A stretch of 64,000 nucleotides of DNA from Tenggerimyces flavus. Lineage in GTDB: Bacteria; Actinomycetota; Actinomycetes; Propionibacteriales; Actinopolymorphaceae. A model generated the notes under the pieces. It saw only the letters and a list, made by a program, of their open reading frames with translations, was not told the origin of the DNA and did not search any database. Position 1 is the stretch's first letter. The number at the start of each line of letters is the position of its first letter. Position numbers and translations under genes: made by a program. Positions 58,291 to 64,000 of this stretch are shown here, one piece after another. The stretch is from contig NZ_JAFBCM010000001.1 of the NCBI RefSeq assembly GCF_016907715.1, positions 1,178,001 to 1,242,000 of the forward strand, written 5' to 3'.

Positions 58291-58590
58291 TCAGCCCTCG
58301 AAGATGCCGACGCCGTCGCGCTCGGCCTGGTTGTAGTTGCCGTGGACGTCCTCGACGCCCGCACCGAGCCGCTCGAGCACGTCGTTCAGCTCGTTCGCGT
58401 CCTTGTCCCACTGCTTCTTCGCCGTGGTGTACGCGCCGCGGGCGTCACCGGTCCACTCGGCGAGGCGAGACTCGACGACTGTCTCCAGGTCGTCCAGCTC
58501 GTCCTTGGTCATCCGGTAGGCGCTACGCAGGTCGGCGACCGCCTGCGTCATCGCGCCGGCGTTCCATTGAGTGAAGCTGCCGTCGCTCAT
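58291..58590 (-). CDS. WXG100 family type VII secretion protein (second of pair)
   Basis: The 99-residue protein has two helices around the central WTG motif (residues ~46-48), the hallmark of WXG100/ESAT-6-like proteins exported by ESX systems as helical-hairpin dimers. No signal peptide is present, as expected. The ATG follows GGAGGA at 12 bases. It lies 47 bases downstream of the first WXG100 gene; heterodimer formation is likely. Confidence 0.93.
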   Translation of the reverse strand: MSDGSFTQWNAGAMTQAVADLRSAYRMTKDELDDLETVVESRLAEWTGDARGAYTTAKKQWDKDANELNDVLERLGAGVEDVHGNYNQAERDGVGIFEG

Positions 58591-58637
58591 AGTCGATCAG
58601 ATCCTCCGTCTAGTCCGTCAAGCAAGTACGTCGCGGG

Positions 58638-58955
58638 TCAGGTCTTGTTGTTGAGAAGAGCGTCGAACTTGCTGATCGACTCCTGGCTGCCCTGCTCGAT
58701 CGCCTCGTAGTTGATCTTGGTCTTGCCGAGCTTCTCGATCAGGCCGTTGAGCGTGTCCAGGATGCTCTTCAGCTTCTCCTCGTAGGTGCCGATGACCCTC
58801 TCGAACGTGAGCGAGGTGTTGCCCTGCCACGTCGCCCGCAGCTCGTCCTTGCTCTGGATGATGCGGTCGCGGATGCTGTCGATGGTGTTGAGCGCCTGCT
58901 CGCACCGGTCGGCAGCCTGACCCATCGCAGCTCGGTCTTGGCTGACGTTTCCCAC
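58638..58955 (-). CDS. WXG100 family type VII secretion protein (first of pair)
   Basis: The 105-residue protein starts at the GTG at 58955; GGAGG lies 5 bases upstream, and longer frames lack support. The WQG turn at ~43-45 joins two helices, with a long C-terminal helix to ~98. It pairs with the WXG100 protein encoded just downstream. Together with EccB upstream, this defines an ESX locus. The 245 bases between it and eccB hold no evident gene. Confidence 0.92.
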   Translation of the reverse strand: MGNVSQDRAAMGQAADRCEQALNTIDSIRDRIIQSKDELRATWQGNTSLTFERVIGTYEEKLKSILDTLNGLIEKLGKTKINYEAIEQGSQESISKFDALLNNKT

Positions 58956-59200
58956 ACTTACCTCCTCGGTCGGTCCGGGCGTCTCCCGGTGCCGTTGTTC
59001 CCCGGCGTCATGTCTCGCGCCATACCTGACGTAGTAGGGGTGCGTGCCGGTTCCGTTGACCTCGTCCCCCGTCTGCTTCGGCGACGATACGAAGGTCGAG
59101 AACCTGCTTGGCACTCCAACGCGAGCACAACGCTAGCCCGAAACGCCCGGTCGGCGACAAGTCGGCTACGTCAAGCTGTGGATAACTCGCCGAGAATCTT

Positions 59201-60640
59201 CTATTTGGCCGGTGCGGCGACAGGCGGAGCGACAGGCGCGGGGCGGCCGGCGTCCTCCACGTTCAGCGCCGGACCCTGGGGTACGAGGCGCAGGATCGCG
59301 GACGGGACCTCGACCGGCTTCACGCCGCCGTAGCCCAGCTTGGCGAGCGTGTCCTCGTTCGGCACCGGGAACTTCACCCCCGCGTCCGTCACCAGGTAGA
59401 ACGCGCTCGGCGGCGAGTCGGCCGACGGCCGAGCCGCCACGATCGCCGCCTGGCCGGAGGGAACGGTCACGTGGTCGGCGGTGAGCCCCGTCCCCACGCC
59501 CGCGTCCGACTCGGTGCCGGCCGCCGCCTCGGGCAGCTCGCCGCCCGTCGTGATCCGCAGCGGCTTGCCGGGCTCGTCGAGCCACGCGCAGACGGTCGCG
59601 CCCGCCCCGCTCACCAGGCCCAAGCTCTTCGGGATCTCGCGCGGCAGGCCTTGAGTGTCGAGCTGCTTGGAAGACTGCGGTGCCTGGTTGATCGCGCTGA
59701 TCGAGACCTCGGTCGCGCCGGTGGAGCCCGCGGGCTGGAAGTTCACCTCGGCCCCGTACAGCAACGCTGCCTGGGTCTCGGTGATCTGGGACAACCCGTC
59801 CGCCTGCATCACGTACCAGGCGACCTCGTTGTTGATCGCCCGCGTCGTGAACACCTGGCCGATCGTCGTCGGGTTGCCGGCCACCTCGAGCCCTGGATTA
59901 CCCCGCGCGCTGATCACCAGCGGCTTGAGCGCCTCGCCGGGGGCGACGGCGTTCAGCCAGGCGAGGCCGACCGTGGTGTTCGCGAGGTCGGGGAGCAGCA
60001 GGCTGCGCATCGACGGCTTGTCGGTCTCGTGGCGCGTTCCCCGTCCGACGTACCAGAGCGTGTTGCCGCCCGAGGAGACCACCAGCGCCTGGTCGCCGAC
60101 GTCGGTCGTGCCGAGGTCCGTACGGCCGACGAGCACGTCGACCTCGGGCTTCGTCCCCTGGTCCGCGGCGACTTCCTTGCTGCAGATCGTCCACGGCTTG
60201 GAGACGATGTTGTCCTTGTCAGGAAGGGAATCCGGCGCGCCGAGGATGCCGAGAGCAGGTCCGCGCGGGGTGTCCGCGAGCGACTCCCGCGACACCCGCT
60301 GGATCTTCACCTCGTCGCCGAGCAGCAGCCGCGCGGAGGTGAAGTTGACGATCGGGTTCAGGATCTTCTCGTCCGCGCGATAGATGTACCTGGTCCCGGT
60401 CTCCTTCTCGACGATCAGCGCGCCGCCGTTCTGCCACGCGCGGGCGCTGTTGCCGGTGAGCCAGCCGTACAGCCCGACGCCCGCGCAGGCGAGGATGCCG
60501 ACCATGATCCCGGAGAACGTGGACACCATCACGCGACGCATCGGCTGCTCGGGCGACTCGGGGTGGTTGCCGAGCAGGGATGCCAGGATCCGCTTGATGA
60601 GGAACCGGTAGGCCTGTAGTTGGTCGCGTCGCGTCTGCAT
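59201..60640 (-). CDS. eccB: Type VII secretion core component EccB
   Basis: The 479-residue EccB starts MQTRRDQLQAYRFLIKRILA (ATG at 60640), a strongly conserved opening. One helix (~41-63) follows, then a large extracytoplasmic domain with repeats and Cys at ~162 and ~358, which usually form a disulfide. Its Ala/Pro-rich end is also typical. EccB links the membrane complex to the periplasm-like space and may have ATP-related function. It is divergent from eccE across only 58 bases, so promoters overlap. Confidence 0.95.
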   Translation of the reverse strand: MQTRRDQLQAYRFLIKRILASLLGNHPESPEQPMRRVMVSTFSGIMVGILACAGVGLYGWLTGNSARAWQNGGALIVEKETGTRYIYRADEKILNPIVNFTSARLLLGDEVKIQRVSRESLADTPRGPALGILGAPDSLPDKDNIVSKPWTICSKEVAADQGTKPEVDVLVGRTDLGTTDVGDQALVVSSGGNTLWYVGRGTRHETDKPSMRSLLLPDLANTTVGLAWLNAVAPGEALKPLVISARGNPGLEVAGNPTTIGQVFTTRAINNEVAWYVMQADGLSQITETQAALLYGAEVNFQPAGSTGATEVSISAINQAPQSSKQLDTQGLPREIPKSLGLVSGAGATVCAWLDEPGKPLRITTGGELPEAAAGTESDAGVGTGLTADHVTVPSGQAAIVAARPSADSPPSAFYLVTDAGVKFPVPNEDTLAKLGYGGVKPVEVPSAILRLVPQGPALNVEDAGRPAPVAPPVAAPAK

Positions 60641-60698
60641 GTCGGGGCCTAGGATAGGCCCCGGTCTCGACCAGTGACGGAAGGGAAGGGCGCGGAGG

Positions 60699-61994
60699 GT
60701 GTCTGCCGTACGACAGCAACCCAGGTCCGCTCCTGCCCGGCCTCGCCCCGCGCAGCGCCGAGCGCAGCGCAAGGGCACCCGGAGGCCGGCGAACTCGCGG
60801 CACCGGCTGGCCCGCTCGTACCTCGGCCGCCACCTCGGCCCGGTCCCGCTCGGCCCGCTGATCTGCTGGCAGCTCGCGCTCGGGCTGCTCGCGGTCGGCT
60901 TCGGCCGCGGCGGCCTGCTGATCCTGCTCGGCGCCCTGGCCGTCATCGTGGTCGCGGTCTTCACGCTCGTGCCGGTCAACGCGCGGCCGCTGTGGCGCGC
61001 GATCGGTGTGTGGCTGAGGTTCAACTCCCGGTCGTCCCGCGCCCAGATCGCGCCGCCGCACGATCCGGAGCTGGCGCCGCTGCGCGAGTGGCTGCCGGAC
61101 CTCGAGCTCACCTCGATCGTGGGCAAGCGCGGCGGGCCGCAGATCGGCGTCTGTTACGACGGATCGGCGTACGTCGTCGTCCTCGGCCCGGACGGCGAGG
61201 ACCTGATCTCGTCCGCCGAGCCCGTCAACGTGCCGTTGCGCGCGCTCGCCGACATCGGCCAGGCGGAGGGCGTACGGCTGGCGTCCGCGCAGCTCGTGGT
61301 CCGCACCGTTCCGGCGCCCGCGCCGACGCTCGGCCCGTACGGCGCCCAGCTCGCCGAGTCGTACCACGAGGTCAACCAGGCGGCGGCCGCGCCGGCTCAG
61401 GTGTCGTGGTGGATCGCGCTGCGGCTGGAGCCGTCGTGGTCGGGGACGTCGTTCGCGCTGGAGAGCGACGACGAGGACGGCATCCGGCGCGGCCTGCGTC
61501 GTGCCGCCGCCGCGGCGACCCGCGTGCTGTCGTCGTCCGGGCTGCCCTGCAAGTCCCTCGACGAGGCCGAGCTCCGCGACGTTCTCCAGCTCACCACGGC
61601 GTCCGACCCCCGGCAGGTGCCGCCCGCCGCCCGGGTCCGCCGCAGCAAGGAGACCTGGCTGTCCTGGACCTGCGACGGGTCCGCGCACGCGACGGCGTGG
61701 GTACGCAAGTGGCCGACCCGTGGGCTGCCGTCGATGGCGCAGCTGCTGAACGCGATGGCCGGGCTCCCAGCGCTGTCGGCGACCGCGTCGCTGTCGCTGT
61801 CGTGGCCGCCGGAGAACGAGGTGCGCTGCTCGGCGTTCGTCCGCATCACCTCCGACGGTCCGAGGAACGCCCGGACCGGCATCGACCACCTGTACCGCGG
61901 CCTGTCCCGCAGCGGCTTCGGGCTGACCAAGCTCGACGGCGAACAGGTCCCCGGCCTGCTGGCCACGATCCCGCTCGGAGGTGGACCGGCATGA
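60699..61994 (+). CDS. eccE: Type VII secretion protein EccE-like
   Basis: The 431-residue protein has an Arg/Pro-rich start, two membrane helices (~52-88; PLICWQLALGLLAVGFGRGG, then LLILLGALAVIVVAVFTLVP) and a large domain after the conserved VNARPLWRAIGVWLRF. This plan is that of EccE, the peripheral subunit of ESX membrane complexes. The GTG start has AAGGGAAGGG upstream. Its stop overlaps the ATG of the next gene (ATGA). Confidence 0.85.
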   Translation: MSAVRQQPRSAPARPRPAQRRAQRKGTRRPANSRHRLARSYLGRHLGPVPLGPLICWQLALGLLAVGFGRGGLLILLGALAVIVVAVFTLVPVNARPLWRAIGVWLRFNSRSSRAQIAPPHDPELAPLREWLPDLELTSIVGKRGGPQIGVCYDGSAYVVVLGPDGEDLISSAEPVNVPLRALADIGQAEGVRLASAQLVVRTVPAPAPTLGPYGAQLAESYHEVNQAAAAPAQVSWWIALRLEPSWSGTSFALESDDEDGIRRGLRRAAAAATRVLSSSGLPCKSLDEAELRDVLQLTTASDPRQVPPAARVRRSKETWLSWTCDGSAHATAWVRKWPTRGLPSMAQLLNAMAGLPALSATASLSLSWPPENEVRCSAFVRITSDGPRNARTGIDHLYRGLSRSGFGLTKLDGEQVPGLLATIPLGGGPA

Positions 61995-62656
61995 GGATGG
62001 CGCCTGCCGTGCCCGGACACGCGACGCACGCCGAGGAGCTGACCGGCGCCGCCGTTCGCCTCCCGCCCGGCGGGGTCGTGCTCGGCTCCGGCCAGGACGG
62101 CGTGCTCGTCGTACGGCTCTTCCGCGCGCAGCCCGTCCGCCTGTGCATCCACTCGGCCGGTCAGCTCGCGCAGCTGATCGCGTACCGGGCGATGGCGCTC
62201 GGCGCGCACGTGACCGTGGTGACCGACACCGTGTCGGCGTGGAGCCGGCTGGTGCAGTCCGTTCCGCGCGGTCCGGCGTGGTTCACCGTGCTGCCGGCGG
62301 GCTCGCGGGTGACGGCGACGGGAACGATCACGCGGCCGTCGCTGGTGATCGACGCGACGAGCGACAACCGCGCGCTGCCTCGGTGGGAGCAGGGGCAGTG
62401 GCAGACGTTCGCCTCGGTGGATCGCGAGATCACGCCGTCCGACCTGCACGTCTTGCGGACGTACGACCTGCTGGTCACCCAGCGGCTGCAGCCGACGGCC
62501 GCGGAGATCGCGCGGCGAGCGTTCGGCCTGGCCCCTGACCGCGCGACCTGGCTGACGCAGATGCCGGCCGGGGTGCTGGCCGTGGCGGCGCCTGGTCAGC
62601 TGGCCTTCGGGCAGATGACCGTGAGCAACGCCGAGCAGCGGCTGCTGGGCTCGTGA
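61991..62656 (+). CDS. ESX-associated protein of unknown function
   Basis: The 221-residue protein is coupled to eccE. The sequence shows LRLCIHSAGQLAQLIAYRAM-like and AHVTVVTDTVSAW stretches, predicted as an alpha/beta domain, with no membrane helix or signal peptide. Such genes follow eccE in several actinobacterial ESX loci, with no known function. A role as a cytosolic partner of EccE is possible. The stop overlaps the SDR gene (GTGA). Confidence 0.75.
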   Translation: MRMAPAVPGHATHAEELTGAAVRLPPGGVVLGSGQDGVLVVRLFRAQPVRLCIHSAGQLAQLIAYRAMALGAHVTVVTDTVSAWSRLVQSVPRGPAWFTVLPAGSRVTATGTITRPSLVIDATSDNRALPRWEQGQWQTFASVDREITPSDLHVLRTYDLLVTQRLQPTAAEIARRAFGLAPDRATWLTQMPAGVLAVAAPGQLAFGQMTVSNAEQRLLGS

Positions 62657-63378
62657 GCGCGCTCGTCACCGGCGCCTCGCGCGGGCTGGGTGCGGTGATG
62701 GCCGTTCACCTCGCTCGTGCTGGGCATGCCGTCGCGGTGAACTATCACGCGGGTGCCGCGCTCGCTGACGAGGTCGTCGCGTCGATCCGGTCCGCTGGCG
62801 GAGTGGCCGAGGCGTTCGGGGCGGACGTGACCGACGAGGCCGCGGTGACCGACTTGGTGGCTCGCGTCACCGCGTCGCTCGGGCCGGTGGACGTGCTGGT
62901 GTGCAATGCGACCGGTCCCCAACCTGCTGTCCCCGTTGAGGATTTGACGTGGGAGGACCACCTCGACCAGCTGCGGTTCTTCGTGAAGTCGCCGACGCTG
63001 TTGTTGCGCGAGGTGCTGCCGGCGATGAAGGAACGCGGGCGCGGGCGGGTGATCCAGATCGGCTCGGACATGTTCGAGCGGGCGCTGCCACGTTCGTCGG
63101 CGTACGTCGCGGCGAAGGGCGCGCAGCTCGGGCTGACCCGCTCGTGGGCGCGTGAGCTCGGGCCGCACGGCATCACGGTCAACTACGTCGCGCCGGGCTG
63201 GATCCCGGTCGAACGGCACGAGGGCGCGTCGACGGCGGGGTACATCGCGGAGACGCCGATGAGCCGGCAGGGCGTGCCGGACGACATCGCGGCGGCAGTC
63301 GTCTATCTCGCGAGTGAGGCGGCTTCGTTCGTCACCGGGACGCGGCTCACCGTCAACGGTGGGCACACGATCGACTGA
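62653..63378 (+). CDS. SDR-family oxidoreductase
   Basis: The 241-residue protein is a classical short-chain dehydrogenase/reductase: the nucleotide-binding TGASRGLG (6-13), a CNATG in place of NNAG (~84-88) and catalytic Ser 138, Tyr 151 and Lys 155 (YVAAK). C-terminal NGGHTID resembles FabG-like enzymes. It converts a ketone or alcohol with NAD(P)H, but the substrate is unknown. Translational coupling to the ESX accessory gene and its location between eccE and eccD are unusual; it may be an insertion into the locus. Confidence 0.92.
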   Translation: MSALVTGASRGLGAVMAVHLARAGHAVAVNYHAGAALADEVVASIRSAGGVAEAFGADVTDEAAVTDLVARVTASLGPVDVLVCNATGPQPAVPVEDLTWEDHLDQLRFFVKSPTLLLREVLPAMKERGRGRVIQIGSDMFERALPRSSAYVAAKGAQLGLTRSWARELGPHGITVNYVAPGWIPVERHEGASTAGYIAETPMSRQGVPDDIAAAVVYLASEAASFVTGTRLTVNGGHTID

Positions 63379-63382
63379 GCTG

Positions 63383-64000
63383 TTAGCCGAGCCACTCCAG
63401 GATCATCTGGTAGACGCCGACCACGCCGAGCGTCAGTGGGACGACCGCCAGCAGCACGACGACCTCGAACAGGTCGGTCGCGCGTGCCCAGTACGGCGAC
63501 ACCCGGCGGCCCGGCATCGTGACCGCCCACGCGCCGAGCGCGGCGGCGACGACGAGGCAGGGCAGGCCGACGATGAGCAGCACGGTCGCGTTGTGCTGGT
63601 CGGTCACGAGGCGGAACACGAGCAGGAACGCGCACGCGACGCCGCCCCAGATCAGCCACAGGCGTTGGGTTCTGCCGAGGTAGTGCCGCGCTCGGAGCAG
63701 CAGCCCGAGGGCGACGACGCCGGTCAGCGCAGGCCCGAACCAGCTGTCGTCGCGGATCAGGAAGATGCTGCCGATGACCGCGACCCCGGTCGTCGCCGCC
63801 ATCAACGCGGCGACGAGCCGGTCAGCGGTGATCGCCTGCTGCAGCACGGTCGGTCCGGGCAGGACGTCGGTCTGCCGGCGGAGGTCGTCCGCGCCGGCGG
63901 GTAGCTGCGGGATCGGCAGCCTGGCCAGGCGGGCGGCGAACGTGGGCACGAACGGTGCGATCGCCAACGTGATCGCGACCGCGATCGCCGCGGCCGCCGC
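63383..64000 (-). CDS. eccD: Type VII secretion protein EccD, C-terminal part (partial)
   Basis: The visible ~205 codons encode the C-terminal helices of EccD, with the frame open to the window edge. The sequence has PQLPAGADDLRRQTD with the typical pre-helix linker, then about five to six hydrophobic helices (QQAITADRLVAALMAATTGV, then RLWLIWGGVACAFLLVFRLV), ending in MILEWLG. EccD forms the polytopic core of the ESX pore. Convergent with the SDR gene, whose stop lies 4 bases away. Confidence 0.88.
   Translation of the reverse strand, partial: AAAAAIAVAITLAIAPFVPTFAARLARLPIPQLPAGADDLRRQTDVLPGPTVLQQAITADRLVAALMAATTGVAVIGSIFLIRDDSWFGPALTGVVALGLLLRARHYLGRTQRLWLIWGGVACAFLLVFRLVTDQHNATVLLIVGLPCLVVAAALGAWAVTMPGRRVSPYWARATDLFEVVVLLAVVPLTLGVVGVYQMILEWLG

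Noticed and set aside
1-64000. CRISPR arrays, tRNA and rRNA genes
   Set aside because: No regularly spaced repeats, cloverleaf or rRNA-like segments were noticed on either strand.

Overview
The window comes from the chromosome of a high-GC Gram-positive actinomycete. The codons are strongly G/C-ending, GTG starts are frequent, and neighbouring genes often overlap by 1-4 bases. Marker systems agree: an ESX/type VII secretion locus with WXG100 proteins, a SAM-IV riboswitch, an IdeR/DmdR1-type iron box, Tat and lipobox signals, and NarL-type two-component regulators. A Propionibacteriales-like soil actinobacterium would fit, but the genus cannot be fixed from the sequence. No tRNA, rRNA, CRISPR array, insertion sequence or integrase was found.

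Layout. 0-7.3 kb: two very large, translationally coupled proteins of unknown function. 7.3-10.4 kb: a three-gene siderophore ABC uptake operon (two FecCD permeases and an ATPase) behind an iron box. 10.6-11.6 kb: a secreted repeat-like protein. 11.7-14.9 kb: a minus-strand sulfur cluster (SRPBCC protein, rhodanese, cysteine dioxygenase-like cupin, SufS-like aminotransferase) whose first gene is headed by a SAM-IV riboswitch. 15.0-16.8 kb: a NarL-type two-component system. 17.3-21.5 kb: a sugar ABC importer with a GH43-type glycosidase behind a LacI-type operator. 21.7-24.4 kb: an EcsC-like protein, Aat (N-end rule) and an Fpg/Nei DNA glycosylase. 24.4-28.4 kb: a flippase, a DUF5693-like membrane protein and a CsaB pyruvyl transferase, suggesting a pyruvylated cell-wall polymer.

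28.4-45.4 kb is the most unusual part. A plus-strand operon encodes a Tcp/VirB-like conjugation channel: TcpC/VirB8, a small VirB2/TcpD-like membrane protein, TcpE, the VirB4/TcpF ATPase and a VirB6/TcpH-like polytopic protein. A minus-strand operon adds an NTF2-like membrane protein, a three-domain peptidoglycan hydrolase (TcpG/VirB1 role), a tail-anchored protein and an EspI/MinD-like ATPase. A short Hsp70, a NERD-like membrane protein and a lipoprotein lie between them. No relaxase, coupling protein, integrase or att site is visible, so it may be a domesticated channel rather than a mobile element.

45.5-52.3 kb is a second surface-polysaccharide cluster (acyltransferase, WecG/TagA transferase, flippase, GT4 transferase, beta-helix-like protein, O-antigen ligase-like protein). 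52.3-56.5 kb carries an AAA+ ATPase, a nitronate monooxygenase, a zinc-ribbon membrane protein and a MarR-GNAT fusion with a perfect 23-bp operator. 56.4-64 kb is part of an ESX locus (two WXG100 proteins, EccB, EccE, partial EccD), with a DUF6745-like gene pair on one flank and an inserted SDR oxidoreductase. EccC and MycP are not in the window.
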